Positions 1-11,416 of a stretch of 64,000 nucleotides of DNA are shown here, piece after piece. The stretch covers positions 90,470,272 through 90,534,271 of the forward strand of contig NC_081555.1 in assembly GCF_963082655.1 (NCBI RefSeq), read 5' to 3'. The DNA comes from Stomoxys calcitrans. Lineage: Eukaryota > Arthropoda > Insecta > Diptera > Muscidae. Below the pieces are notes generated by a model that was not told where the DNA came from, did no database searches, and worked only from the letters and a program-made list of their open reading frames with translations. Both the position numbers and the translations under genes were made by a program. Each line of letters opens with the position of its first letter. The first letter of the stretch is position 1.

Positions 1-296
1 ATGTCACCGCCAAACTTTTAACAGTTGAACCAAATTGCTATAATTATGCCTATACTTGTCCATATCCGGTATCAGATATTGTCACACCAGAGCTTCAAAA
101 ATACATCGATTTAATAGGCGCGATTGTTTCATCAAGAAAATGTATAACTCCCGATAAATATGAGAAAGCCATTAATCTTTTCGTCGATGGTGTCGAATTT
201 GTAGAACAAGATACTCACAAAGGAAATTCCATAAAGAGAGTATTGCCAGTTGTTGCGTATGTCGCACAAAGATTGCAAGAATTTTGTTCATACTAA
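1..296 (+). CDS. Secreted Cys-containing protein, gene A copy 2 (partial)
   Basis: This is the 3' part of a second copy of gene A. It reads in frame from base 3 to the TAA at 294-296 and matches the C-terminal half of the complete copy at 18451-19104. It retains the PNCYNYAYTCPYP landmark, the later single cysteine and the C-terminal FC. The 5' part (signal-peptide exon, intron and first half of exon 2) lies beyond the window edge or may not exist. No internal stop is visible. Function is unknown; see the complete copy for family features. It is the outermost visible feature of the left arm, so whether it is an independent locus depends on whether the palindrome is real. Confidence 0.75.
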   Translation, partial: VTAKLLTVEPNCYNYAYTCPYPVSDIVTPELQKYIDLIGAIVSSRKCITPDKYEKAINLFVDGVEFVEQDTHKGNSIKRVLPVVAYVAQRLQEFCSY

Positions 297-555
297 AGAT
301 GAGTCTTGTGCCTCCATGTCCAAAAGTTTGGGGAAAAAATCTATGCAAGGTGACGTCTAACGACAATCATTATACTTAAAACTAAAATATTATTTAAGTC
401 TTTCATCAAACTATTTAACGACAACCTGCTAATTTAAATAAGAAATTTTATTTATTATTTTATATATCATTATTTTACCTAGTTTGACTGAAATATAAAA
501 ATTGACTTTACGCAGTTTATTGAGTTCCAAGAGTTTGCATTGTAAATTTTAATAT
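297..555. other. AT-rich gene A 3' flank
   Basis: This is AT-rich sequence downstream of gene A copy 2, mirrored at 18192-18450. No reading frame, RNA or repeat family was recognised. No canonical AATAAA close to the stop was found. Confidence 0.4.
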
Positions 556-760
556 TCTAGTACACACCACCGAAAGATGGGGGTATTCATTTTTTCATTC
601 ATCTCGAAATATCCATTTCCTACCCAACATCGTATATTCTATATCGTCGAACAATTGTTGTTAGACGATCTTGATAAGTTCCTCTGTCCCTTCGGCCGGC
701 AGTCTGTCTGTCGAGATCACGCTACAGTCTTTATAAATGAAGATATTAAACTGTAACAAG
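556..760 (+). mobile_element. Helentron-like family 1 terminal fragment
   Basis: It begins with the family signature (ACCACCGAAAGATGGGGGTA, then the CTCGAAATAT-like block, a CTGTCTGTCGA block and CTACAGTCTTTATAAATG). It stops at a LINE at about 766. Only the TATACCC-type end is present. Confidence 0.6.
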
Positions 761-765
761 TAGCA

Positions 766-1630
766 GTGACCCGACTAAAGAATAACAAGACAGCAGGAGC
801 CGATGAACTATTTACCGTTGAACTATTTAAGACCGGAGGCGACATGCTGATAAGGCGTATGCATCAGCGTATCTGCGCAATCTGGCTAGAAGAACGCATA
901 CCCGATGATTGGAACCTCAGCATACTATGTCCCGTACACAAGAAAGGAGACAAGAAGGAATGTGCCAACTACAGAGGAATAAGTCTCCTCTCCATCGCAT
1001 ACAAGATACTCTCGAGCGTACTGTGTGAAAGATTAAAACCTAAAGTCAATAAGACAATTGGGCCCTATCAACGCGACTTTAGACCTGGTAAATCCACCCT
1101 TGACTAGATCTTCACACTGCGCCAAATCCTGGAAAAGACCCGAGAAGGACAAATCAATACCTACCATCTCTTTGTTGACTACAAAGCCACTTTCGATACG
1201 CCTTTACGTTCAAAGACTACTGTCTGAGTTTGGTATTGCTGCAAAATTAAGAAGACTCAATAAGAATAGAAAAGAGTCTCTGTGGACCATTTAATACCAA
1301 ACGAGGTTTCAGACAAGGAGACAGCATATCGCGTTATCCCTTTAATATCCTGCTGGAGAAAATTATACGTGATGCAGATGTGAATAGATATGGCACACTA
1401 ATCACAAGGGAACACATGTTACTCACCTATGCCGACGAAATCGGCGTCATAGGTCGGTCACCGGAAGTAGTAAATGCCAGCTTTGAAAGAATCGAAAGAG
1501 AGTCAGTGAAGTCTTTTGAAGGCAAACGCGGTGGTACACGCAAACCGGGAAGACCAAAACCCGATGGAAAGATCAAGTGGTGGGAGACTCAGACAGATTC
1601 TCAAAGAAATGAGAACTTAAAATGGAAGTC
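766..1630 (+). pseudogene. Non-LTR retrotransposon RT fragment (LINE A)
   Basis: The conceptual translation carries reverse-transcriptase landmarks of a non-LTR element: KNNKTAGADEL, CPVHKKGDKKECANYRGISL, then FRPGKSTLD. After a frameshift and stop come a YADE block (a degenerate YADD catalytic box) and a basic GRPKPDGKIKWW tail. The frame is broken near 1107-1380 and at later positions, so it is dead. Both ends are truncated, against a family length of several kb. The clade is uncertain. A second fragment of the same family lies at 56100-56335. Confidence 0.8.
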
Positions 1631-1634
1631 TTTG

Positions 1635-3180
1635 CGACTGTCAGAGCGGGACACACACAGAAGGTGTTCAATAGTCTCTTCTTCCTCGATGTCCCTACAA
1701 CTTCTGCAAAAGTCGTTGCTGGCAACCTTCAGTCTATCAGCATGTTTTCTGACTAGACAGTGGCCTGTCATGACGGACACAATGACTGAGACATCTATTT
1801 AGCCAATGACAGCAAAGCAGTAGACCTCTTCAGGTCTAGATGAGGCCACATAGTTTTGGAATGCTCACAGCCTCCTCTTTGTGACCATCTATTATTCGTT
1901 GTCCTTCGGGCCTGGAGCTGAACACTTAGCCTACATGTCGCTAGAGAAATACCCACAGGTTCCAGTTTCCCTTGATTAGGTGAGGTAGTTCCTAGTCTCG
2001 CTCTCCTGGGATATTTCTGTGGCCCTGCACCCAGAACTGGTGAATTTTGAACTATTCAGCCATATCGTTGAAAGATCAGCAACAGTCGAGGGCGGTTTCT
2101 GTGTTGAGAAATACGTTCTCCAGAGATTCAATAGCGTCCTGGCTGTCTAAGAAGATATTTATGCCAATCGTCGTAATGACATTATATTCCATTCCACCAC
2201 TTCCTTAATTACAAGGATCTCTGCTAGATAACCTTTTCTATATGACCGGTTCTAGATCTTTAGAGTACAGCCTAAAGCCAACTGATCGATTAGTTTAAAA
2301 CCATCCGTATAGAAGTCTCTGTAACTTCTATTAACAAGGATATCGTAGTTCCAATCGGTTTAGGAGAAGTGGTACAGTACTTTTTGTCAAAAAGCAGCTC
2401 AGGCAGGATATAATCCACACTGCCTGGAACATTGGACATTGTATCAATGATAACACAATGTCCGTAGCCGCCACAAGACCAAAGAGAAAGCCTCACGGCT
2501 GTGGTAGCATTAGATGTCCAGGGGCATTAAATGTAGCATTAAATTCAGTGCGTCAGATAGTGTCGTCCTCAGTGCGGCTGTGATGCACAAATAAGGCATC
2601 CTTTGATTTCGGTTGAGGATTGAATAGTAGGTGGACTTTTTAAGCGCCGTCTACCAGACCACAACACCATATTGCATTATTGGTCTGACAACTGCAGTAT
2701 ATACCCAATGCAAAACATGCGGTCTAAACCCAAACTTTTGCCAAGCGCTCGTGGGTTTATAGGGCAAGTGTTGCCTTTCTTGCCCTTTCCAAAATGTGGG
2801 ATTCGAAGTTCGAACCGTAATAGCCATATCATCAGCATATGCGACCACTTTTACGCCTTTTTCTTCCAGAGACAATAATATATTATTAATGACTATATTC
2901 CAAAGTAGAGGAGAAGGTATACCTCCTTGAGGAGTTTCTCTACTGACCCACCTTTTTGGATCCACAGATCTCAAGCATGCCGCAATGCATCTGTTAGTAA
3001 GTAAGTTGTTAGTAAACTTTCTTACGGTAAAGTTGATGCCTAGAAACTCCAACTCCTTCATGATTGACGTCGGTTTTACACTATTGAAAGCAACTTCAAT
3101 GTCAAAAAATGCTACAATTGTATATTCCTTGACAGCGAGAGAATCCTCCATGTAGCCGACTAGGTCGTAATGGGCTGTTC
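1635..3180 (-). pseudogene. R1-like LINE fragment (LINE B), RT to C-terminal zinc-knuckle region
   Basis: Read on the minus strand, 3151-2651 gives RT motifs: FFDIEVAFNSV, then RETPQGGIPSPLLWN and VAYADDMAI with an intact YADD. A region with the position of an RNase H domain follows, with stops. At about 1790-1640 a Cys-rich tail with C-x2-C and EHLLC-x-CP spacing is seen, as in the C-terminal knuckle of R1/jockey-group ORF2. Domain order is right for the family, but endonuclease and 5' parts are missing and frames are broken. It abuts LINE A head-on near 1630. Confidence 0.8.
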
Positions 3181-3189
3181 ACTTACTTA

Positions 3190-3480
3190 ATGCATCCTCA
3201 TTTTATTTTGATATTTTGAAAAACTTTTCGATAATGTATCGTTGTTCCGAAACATTACTTAAAGTCTTGGCTTCAAATAGAAGGCATCTTATCACTTTTC
3301 GTTATAGAAACAATCATACAATTATTCCTATTCTCGGGGAAATGGAAACTTTATGTGTCGTTCAGTTGATTTTGCCATATAGTTTTCTTTGCATTTTTAA
3401 TATCATTAAATAATAATGATACTCTAACATCAAAACCACACTTCATACAGTAGAAATGTTTAGTTATTTACATTTCATCA
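3190..3480 (-). repeat. Diverged inverted copy of gene B 3' end and 3' flank
   Basis: In reverse complement this stretch begins with GATGAAATGTAAAT (the last codons and stop of gene B), followed by the 3' UTR and about 200 bp of downstream sequence matching 5230-5510, with scattered substitutions and short gaps. It is an older duplication in opposite orientation to gene B, sandwiched between two pieces of LINE B. It does not encode a usable protein. Confidence 0.75.
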
Positions 3481-3690
3481 CACACGTCATCAGCATACGC
3501 GACCTCTTTTTCATTTTTTTTTCTTCCAGAGACAGTGATATGTTGTTAAGGGCTATATTCCAGATTTACACCTCCTTGAGGTGTTCCTCTGCTGACCCAT
3601 CTTTTTAGATTCACAGATCCCAAGCCTGCCGTAATGCATCATTTAGTAAGCAAGTTATTAAAAACTTTCTTAAGGTAAAGTTGATGCCTA
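3481..3690 (-). pseudogene. Second LINE B RT fragment
   Basis: On the minus strand it repeats the RT segment seen at 2820-3060 (the YADD-adjacent region, the GGVPQ-like block and the HHLVSKLLKTFL-like block) with clear divergence, so it is a separate, older copy. It joins directly to the gene B 3'-end copy at about 3480-3490. Confidence 0.7.
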
Positions 3691-4280
3691 GAAACGGTTT
3701 ATATGGTAGCTATATCAGGTTGTATACCGATTTAGATCATACTTGGAAAAGTTGTTGGAAGTTACACCAAAACGACATATGCAAAATTTCAACCATACTG
3801 GATAAGATTTGCTTCCTCTTGAAGCCCAAGAAGTATAATCGGGATATCGGTTTATATGGCGGCTACATCAGGACATGGACTGATTTAGACCATACTTGAC
3901 ACAGTTATTGGAAATCAAAATAAATTTCGACCAAATCGGATAAGAATTGCGCCCTCTAGAAGCTCAAGAAGTCAAAACCCAAGATCGGGATATGTGGCAG
4001 CTATATCAATACATGGACCGATTTGGCCCATTTACAGTCCCGACGGACCAACACTAAAAAGAAGTATTTGTGCAAAATTTCAAGCGACAAGCTTTACTCC
4101 TTCGGAAGTTGGCGTGCTTTCGACAGACGGACGGATACGGATATGGCTGGATCGACTTAAAATGCCATGAAGATCAAGAGTATATATACTTTATGGGGTC
4201 TTTGACGCATATTTCGAGGTGTTACAAACGAAATGACAAAATAAGTATACCACCCATCCAATGGCAGAGGGAATAAAAAA
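3691..4280 (-). mobile_element. Helentron-like family 1 element, partial
   Basis: It contains about three tandem units of roughly 150 bp with the recurring blocks ACCGATTTAGACCATACTTG, GCCCTCTAGAAGCTCAAGAAG and GGTTTATATGG. It ends with the CGAGGTGTTACAAACGAAATG block and GTATACCACCCATCC at about 4260. The GGCCGAA-type end is missing, replaced by the LINE B fragment. Confidence 0.75.
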
Positions 4281-4547
4281 ACAAGTCAAAAAACAAACAA
4301 CATTTGTAAATAAGTTTAATATAATAACTATTTACGCATTTTAGCATAATAACTATTTACGCATTTCTTTCGCGTTCAGACCAAGATAATTGTACTCATG
4401 CATGCGTAGCCAAAAAATTGTGCTCGTGCCTGATGGTACAAAAATACATCTGATGATACATGAATACATTTGAGCAAACAAGTAGTAAGTAAATAGTAAA
4501 CAAAATATTTATTTGATCTATTTTTATTAAAATAAACAATGTTTTTG
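4281..4547. other. AT-rich gene B upstream region
   Basis: This is AT-rich DNA with a short direct duplication of AATAACTATTTACGCATTT near 4322-4365. No gene or known repeat was recognised. It probably includes the upstream region of gene B. Confidence 0.4.
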
Positions 4548-4555
4548 TATAAATA
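4548..4555 (+). promoter_or_regulatory. Candidate TATA box of gene B copy 1
   Basis: TATAAATA lies 70 bp upstream of the ATG at 4618, a spacing that would leave a leader of about 40 nt. The mirror copy at 14192-14199 reads TATAAAAA, because one of the four arm substitutions (4554/14193) falls here. Confidence 0.5.
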
Positions 4556-4617
4556 TAGCCAACTTCCCATCAAAGCCTCTTATTATTCGTAGGTTGTGGA
4601 ATATAACCCCAAGTACA

Positions 4618-5247
<630 letters not shown>

Positions 5248-5310
5248 ATTACTAATCATTTTTACTGTATAAAGTGTTGTTTTGATGTAAGAGTATTATT
5301 ATACAATGAT

Positions 5311-5316
5311 ATTAAA
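5311..5316 (+). terminator. Candidate polyadenylation signal of gene B copy 1
   Basis: ATTAAA, a common variant signal, lies 64 nt after the stop codon in AT-rich 3' sequence. It is mirrored at 13431-13436. Confidence 0.4.
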
Positions 5317-5556
5317 AGTCCAAAGAAACTGAACGATACATAAACGTTTCCATTTCCCCGAAAATATCACCAAAAAATAATTGTGCGATTGCTTCTATAA
5401 CGAAAAGTGATAAGGTGTCTGATTTTTGAAGCCTTAAACTCATGTTTCAGAACAATGACACATTATCGAAAAGTTTTCCAAAATATCAAAATAAAATGAG
5501 GCAGTATTAGTAGGTGGACAAATTACTTGTTTGCAGTAGGATGGATGAACGTTAGG

Positions 5557-7085
5557 TTAGGTTGAAAAGTGGTGGCGGATATTAATCCACCCCATGACAC
5601 TATGGATTAGGAATTCCGTGCTTCTTACAAAATTCTTTATTGTTTTCCATGCCACACCCCTTGGAGGCCTCGAATCCTGGCGAAACCTTCAGAAAAAACC
5701 TTTTCTGCTAGGGGTTTTCCCCTCCTAATGCTGGCAACATTTGTGAGGTACTATGCCATGTAAAAACTTCTCTTCAAACAAGTGTCGCACTGTAGCACGC
5801 CGTTCGGTCTCTTCTTTAAAAAGAAGTCCCCTTATCATTGAGCTTAAACTTTAATAGGACTGCACAGCGAAAGCCGGGCAATGACATAGGAAATGCTCCA
5901 ACGTCTCATCATCTTCCCCGCATGATTTACACATGCTGTCACTTGCCGCACCGATTTTACATAAGTGAGCTCATAGTCCTATGTATCCCGTTATGATACC
6001 AAAACTATAATTGACCTCCTTCTTACTTGCTTTCAGTAATAGGCTCGTCTTCTCACAATCAGGGTCTCCCCATAGGATTTTCGCCGTCCTACCGACCGTT
6101 TCGCTGTTCCACAGGGTTACATGCGCATTCATCGCCTGCGCCCTTAAATCGGACTGTGTCGACCCGAAAGGCTTCGGGCTAACCAAATTTTTCGACGGCA
6201 GTTCTCTGGTTTTCACTACCAAATCGTCTACTCTTTCATTCCCCCTTACTCCGCTGTGGCCACACACGCAAGCAATGCGGATCTTGCCATTCTCATGAGA
6301 TAACGGTCTTGGTTGTTATTGCCATGGTGGCCAGTTTGCTGTCTACAAAGATGTTCACACTCGACGTTCTTGTGTGAAAACCTCAGGCATTCCATTATGG
6401 CCTGCAGTAGCATATTATGGTCATGCAGTCGAAAACAGATCTCAGTCCCTACGTTCTTAATGAAGATCCCCAGGTCCACTCTGCACTCTAGCTAGTTTAT
6501 GCTATACTGATGGTAGCATGAACTTCTAGATGGCAATACCAGAGTTCCGTCAATCCAAGACTGTGACTCTGGCAGCAGTGTCTCTCACTTGACATTGAGT
6601 GTTGTTTAAGGTATTCGATCGGAAACCTCTTTTATTCCATTCAGGTTTCCTATCATCGCCTCGATTATACCGCGACGATATTAGCTGTCCCCATTCTCTA
6701 TCCATTCTCCCATCGCCTTAAGCCTCATAGCCACAGTGGCTGCCTCACACTTAATCTATGTGTCTATGGGTCGGATATCTAGAATAGTTTCCAGTGCCGT
6801 AGTGGGCGTGGTTCCCCTCACTCCGCCTATGCCAAGACAACATGGTCTCTGAACGTGTTGCATTATCCTTACATTGCACTTTTTCTCCAACGCCGTCCAC
6901 CAAACTACTGAGGCGCAAATAGATATTGGTGTAGTCACGCTCCTATAGAGCCAGTGGACTATTCTCGGATTCAAGCCCCATTTCGAGCCTACGCCCCGTC
7001 TACATATTGCGCAAAATCTGTGAGCATTCTAAGTGCAGTCCTGAATGTGACACTTCCAGTTGAGTTTCCTGACCAAAATAACTTC
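5557..7085 (-). pseudogene. R1-like LINE (LINE C family), 5'-truncated, interrupted by SINE
   Basis: On the minus strand the order is a decayed end of RT (about 7085-7000), the block MNPRIVHWLYRSV followed by ASVVWWTALEKKC, and an RNase H region with CGHSGVRGNERVDDLVVKT. A Cys knuckle (C-x2-C-x-E-N-D-E-TLEHFLCHC) follows, and the 3' end is CAACCTAACCTAAC at about 5557. The same 3' end closes the longer copy at 29390-32905. Stops and frameshifts disrupt it. A SINE fragment (about 5661-5868) splits the knuckle coding region. Confidence 0.85.
5661..5868 (+). mobile_element. tRNA-derived SINE fragment inside LINE C
   Basis: It starts at the B-box region (CTCGAATCCTGGCG) and continues through GCTGGCAACATTTGTGAGG, the GTCGCACTG block and CATTGAGCTTAAACTTTAAT. 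The A box and the 3' terminus are missing, so both ends are truncated relative to the copies at 24105, 51101 and 60421. Confidence 0.75.
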
Positions 7086-7090
7086 TAAGT

Positions 7091-7189
7091 ACACAGAAAA
7101 AAATGGTTTTAATCACGAGATTAACTGATCCAATAATTTTTGAATCACATTTTTTGAAATTTCCAATTAAAACCATTAAGGACAAGTAA
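7091..7189. mobile_element. Small MITE-like segment
   Basis: It starts ACACAGAAAAAAATGGTTTT and ends in AATTAAAACCATT, so the AATGGTTTTAAT block recurs as an imperfect inverted repeat about 90 bp apart. It has no coding capacity. Superfamily is not assigned. Confidence 0.4.
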
Positions 7190-7330
7190 ATGTCGGGCGG
7201 TACCGACTGGATAATACCCTACACCTACCCTATCTATTTTTTTGAACCAATTTTGATGGACCTCGCCGGATATTTTCAGATGGGTATTCAACAATCCGTA
7301 TCCCATTTCGAGCAAATAAGTTCAAACCGT
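7190..7330 (+). mobile_element. Family 3 repeat terminal fragment
   Basis: It begins GTCGGGCGGTACCGAC then ATAATACCCTACACCTACCC, the terminal signature also seen at 45600-45665 and 57970-58040. It continues with CTCGCCGGATATTTTCAG and AATCCGTATCCCATTTCGAG, shared with 45500-45560. Confidence 0.6.
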
Positions 7331-7530
7331 AATACACTCAAACAAAATTTGTTATTCAAAACAGCAAAAATGTTTGCTAAAATAGCAGTTTTTGTCTGCT
7401 GAAAATGGGAAAGCAGACATTACTGCTATTTCAGCAAATATAGGTCTGCTGTATTAGCAAACATTTTAACTGCTATTTCAACTGACAAAATCTGCTGTTT
7501 TAGTACACACGTCTGCTAAAAAAAAATTGT
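7331..7530. repeat. Imperfect inverted/direct repeat cluster (GCAAAC/CTGCTATTT)
   Basis: Short blocks recur in both orientations: ATGTTTGCTAAAATAGCAG, TGTCTGCTG, ACTGCTATTTCAGCAAA and AGCAAACATTTTAACTGCTA. The whole 200 bp can fold on itself. No open frame is credible. It may be a small MITE. Confidence 0.5.
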
Positions 7531-7785
7531 TTGCTACTTTTTATTGTTGCAAAGATGATTTTAATTTGTGGAATATTACTGTAAAGAAGCAACCTGATCC
7601 ATCCATTGGTATACATTTCGAAATGTGGCTAGCTCGCATTTTTTGTTATTGCTCTATTAATGTGCATAGGACTGGCATGGGCTTTTGTATCTAAATTTGA
7701 AGAAAAAATATTATGGAAGAAAGTTTACATTCAGTGGTGATTATAAACTTCCACTGAGACACACATTTACACATGTGTTATATTT
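7531..7785. other. Unassigned sequence
   Basis: This is AT-rich sequence between the self-complementary cluster and a Helentron-like element, mirrored at 10962-11216. No gene, RNA or repeat signature was recognised. Confidence 0.4.
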
Positions 7786-8880
7786 TTATACCCACCACCG
7801 TAGGATAGGGGGTACATTAATTTAGTCATTCCGTTTGCAACACATCGAAATATTAATTTCCGACCTTGCAAGGTATATATATTTCGGATCGTCGTAATAT
7901 TCTAAGATGATTTAACATGTCCGTGTGTCTGTCCGTCCGCCCGACTGTCCGTCCGCCTGTTATAATCACTCTACAGCCTTTAAAAATTAAGATATTGAGC
8001 TGAAATTTGGCACAGATTCGTCTTTTTGATGGACGCTGGTTAAGTTCTTGAACAGGCCAAATCGGACCATATTTAGATATAGTTGTTATATAGACCGATC
8101 TACCGATAAAGGGTCTAATGCCCATAAAAGCTTTATTTTTTATCCGATTTCTAGATTTATAGATTTATTTATTACCCAGTTTCGTCGAAATTTGAAATAG
8201 TGAGTTGGTTTAAGCCTCCCGACATCTGACCCAAATTTGAGTCTGATCAGATTATATACATATAGCTATCATATAGACCGATATTTCAATTTAGGGTCTT
8301 AATCCCATGAGAAGCAGATTTATTGTCTGAGAATGTTACTTGTATATGAGTTCTCGGGACCTGAATAAAATATGATCGATACCAGCCCCTATTAAGATAT
8401 AATTACGGATATAGTAGTGGAGTTACAATAAAATATGATGATTATTATATCCTTGTTTAATTTGGTCCATATCGGTCCACATTTGGTTATAGGTGCCATA
8501 TAGAACCATAAGAAAAAGCGCATTTATTCTCCGATTTCGTTGAAATTTGACGCAGCGACTTATGTTAGTCCATAATTTGATATAGCTGCCATATAAATCG
8601 ATCTTGAATATGGACTTCTTTACCCACTAGAGGGCGCAATTCTTATCCGATTTTGCTGAAATTTTGCATGAGTTGTTTTGCTATGACTTCCAACAACTGT
8701 GCCAAGTATGGTTGAAATCGGTCTATAAACTGATAGAGTTGTCATATAAACCGATCTGGGATTTTGACTTCTTGAGCCTCAAGAAGGCCCAATTATTAAC
8801 CGATTTGGCCATAAAATCCATAAAATCAATGGCAACATTCCTTATATATGGCATTGCAGCGGCATGTGTTAATTTTTTAT
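7786..8880 (+). mobile_element. Helentron-like family 1 element crossing the arm boundary
   Basis: It starts TTTTTATACCCACCACCGTA, then the CATTCCGTTTGCAACACATC block, the GTCTGTCCGTCC block and tandem units of about 150 bp (CCGATTT-GTTGAAATTTG, ATATAGCTATCATATAGACC). The palindrome ends at 8568 inside this array. Beyond it the repeat continues with a different unit subtype (CCACTAGAGGGCGCAATTC) to about 8880. No GGCCGAA-type end is present on this side. Confidence 0.8.
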
Positions 8881-9419
8881 TAGCCATGGCATAAAGGACT
8901 GAAGTTATAGAAGTAATCTGGTTATGGAGCTGTTTTCATATGCAAATTGATTATTAACATACCGCAAATTGTCAATAATGCGCTGAGTTTAGACATCTTC
9001 AATCAGGCTTTGTTATTCAATGAATGTTCAAACCTATATCATTGTACAGCAATATATGCGCTTTTTCTGCTCGCACTCATGATTTAGAAATTTGAAATTA
9101 AATTTAAATACTTAAAAGAATGCCATTTGAGAACGTATAACTCGTTTGGAAAAGGCCGTTATACTGACCAACAAAAATATATAGAAATTTATTTGTCTGA
9201 AATGAATTAAATTTTGCATTCAAATGCGTCAATACAATTTTATTTTCATTTGGATGAGGATGAGGGAACACAAACTTCATCATTCCCTCTGAAACACCTC
9301 AAAAAATTGTGTTACAAAAGGGATGACGTTTTTTTATTTTTTTTTTTTTTTTTATATTCATGATTGTCGAGACATTTTAAATCGATATATCAATGCCAAC
9401 CTGTTGGAGAGGGTGGGAA

Positions 9420-9860
9420 GAGGAACTCTTTCCCTATACAGTGTATCAGTGACAATCTTAAGAGTTTGAAGACACGTCCCTTGCACTGATTGTATTGGGT
9501 TGCCCAAAAAGTAATTGCGGATTTTTTAAAAGAAAGTAAATGCATTTTTAATAAAACTTAGAATGAACTTTAATCAAATATATTTTTTTACACTTTTTTT
9601 CTAAAGCAAGCTAAAAGTAACAGCTGATAACTGCCAGAATAAAGAATGCAATTACAGAGTCACAAGCTGTGAAAAAATTTGTCAACGCCGACTATATGAA
9701 AAATCCGCAATTACTTTTTGGGCAACCCAATATATTGCAGTTGTCAGGCATTTAATGCAATATGGTGTTGTGCTTCAATGGACACACTTCATAGATCAAC
9801 CTTCAATTCAATACTGAGGCGAATTGAACGACATGTCCTAGAACCACACCGAGGGGCAAA
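9420..9860 (+). pseudogene. LINE B fragment interrupted by a mariner MITE
   Basis: After the MITE, TTGCAGTTGTCAGGCA and AATGCAATATGGTGTTGTG match the RT-proximal block at 16048-16092. Sequence before the MITE ends GATTGTA, continuing the same block across the TA target. The coding frame is destroyed. Confidence 0.65.
9495..9730. mobile_element. Mariner-type MITE, copy 1
   Basis: The 236-bp element has inverted termini beginning TTGGGTTGCCCAAAAAGTAA, flanked by TA on both sides. It has no coding capacity. TA duplication and terminal form are those of the Tc1/mariner superfamily. Other copies lie at 24621, 33215, 35169 and 42491. Confidence 0.92.
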
Positions 9861-9939
9861 TAGCGACCGCCATGGTGGACTCCAAAACTGTATCGTCGAA
9901 GGAATGGTACTCTATTCTGCTTTCCACGTAAACAACTGT

Positions 9940-10962
9940 CAAACTCTATATATTCGGCCGGGCCGAACTTTGGATATCTACCACCTCGGGTATATATATC
10001 AACCCCCTTTCGTCACAATCCGGTGAAAATTGGATAACTTGTGCACCCAAATTCGACGCGGACATTGAGTGGTCTAATAAATACAAGTCACTGTTAAATT
10101 TTGTAGTACAAAATATGGGCCTTTTTGGTAGCTAATATAAACCGATCTAAACCATATGGGACACGGATGTCAAAAAGCCTAACATAAGTCGCTGCGTCAA
10201 ATTTCAACGAAATCGGAGAATAAATGCGCTTTTTCTTATGGTTCTATATGGCACCTATAACCAAATGTGGACCGATATGGACCAAATTAAACAAGGATAT
10301 AATAGTCATCATATTTTATTGTAACTCCACTACTATATCCGTAATTATATCTTAATAGGGGCTGGTATCGATCATATTTTATTCAGGTCCCGAGAACTCA
10401 TATACAAGTAACATTCTCAGACAATAAATCTGCTTCTCATGGGATTAAGACCCTAAATTGAAATATCGGTCTATATGATAGCTATATGTATATAATCTGA
10501 TCAGACTCAAATTTGGGTCAGATGTCGGGAGGCTTAAACCAACTCACTATTTCAAATTTCGACGAAACTGGGTAATAAATAAATCTATAAATCTAGAAAT
10601 CGGATAAAAAATAAAGCTTTTATGGGCATTAGACCCTTTATCGGTAGATCGGTCTATATAACAACTATATCTAAATATGGTCCGATTTGGCCTGTTCAAG
10701 AACTTAACCAGCGTCCATCAAAAAGACGAATCTGTGCCAAATTTCAGCTCAATATCTTAATTTTTAAAGGCTGTAGAGTGATTATAACAGGCGGACGGAC
10801 AGTCGGGCGGACGGACAGACACACGGACATGTTAAATCATCTTAGAATATTACGACGATCCGAAATATATATACCTTGCAAGGTCGGAAATTAATATTTC
10901 GATGTGTTGCAAACGGAATGACTAAATTAATGTACCCCCTATCCTACGGTGGTGGGTATAAA
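9940..10962 (-). mobile_element. Helentron-like family 1 element spanning spacer and right arm
   Basis: It starts with the TTCGGCCGGGCCGAACTTTG end at about 9951, then CTACCACCTCGGGTATATAT, and continues through tandem units to the TATACCC-type end near 10957 (CCTACGGTGGTGGGTATAA). It has both ends, unlike its mirror partner, which is cut at 8568. Confidence 0.85.
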
Positions 10963-11216
10963 AATATAACACATGTGTAAATGTGTGTCTCAGTGGAAGT
11001 TTATAATCACCACTGAATGTAAACTTTCTTCCATAATATTTTTTCTTCAAATTTAGATACAAAAGCCCATGCCAGTCCTATGCACATTAATAGAGCAATA
11101 ACAAAAAATGCGAGCTAGCCACATTTCGAAATGTATACCAATGGATGGATCAGGTTGCTTCTTTACAGTAATATTCCACAAATTAAAATCATCTTTGCAA
11201 CAATAAAAAGTAGCAA
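10963..11216. other. Unassigned sequence (mirror of 7531-7784)
   Basis: AT-rich; nothing recognised. Confidence 0.4.
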
Positions 11217-11416
11217 ACAATTTTTTTTTAGCAGACGTGTGTACTAAAACAGCAGATTTTGTCAGTTGAAATAGCAGTTAAAATGTTTGCTAATACAGCA
11301 GACCTATATTTGCTGAAATAGCAGTAATGTCTGCTTTCCCATTTTCAGCAGACAAAAACTGCTATTTTAGCAAACATTTTTGCTGTTTTGAATAACAAAT
11401 TTTGTTTGAGTGTATT
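11217..11416. repeat. Self-complementary repeat cluster, mirror copy
   Basis: Mirror of 7331-7530, with the same GCAAACATTTT and CTGCTATTTCAG blocks in both orientations. Confidence 0.5.

Larger units (their letters stand above)
8569..10178. other. Non-palindromic spacer between the arms
   Basis: The 1,610 bp are not self-complementary. In order they hold the tail of a Helentron-like array (to about 8880), AT-rich unassigned sequence with a T-run near 9330-9355, a LINE B fragment split by a mariner MITE (about 9420-9860), and the GGCCGAA-type end of another Helentron-like element (from about 9945). Confidence 0.9.

Noticed and set aside
2651..3151. 166-codon frame as a functional reverse transcriptase
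   Set aside because: It keeps GGIPSPLLWN and YADD, but the element is truncated on both sides and frame-broken downstream.
7853..8125. 90-codon frame (also mirrored at 10622-10894)
   Set aside because: It lies wholly inside Helentron-like repeat units, and similar frames appear wherever this unit subtype occurs.
9718..10026. 102-codon frame in the palindrome spacer
   Set aside because: It runs from a mariner MITE terminus through a LINE B fragment into a Helentron-like end; no coherent protein.
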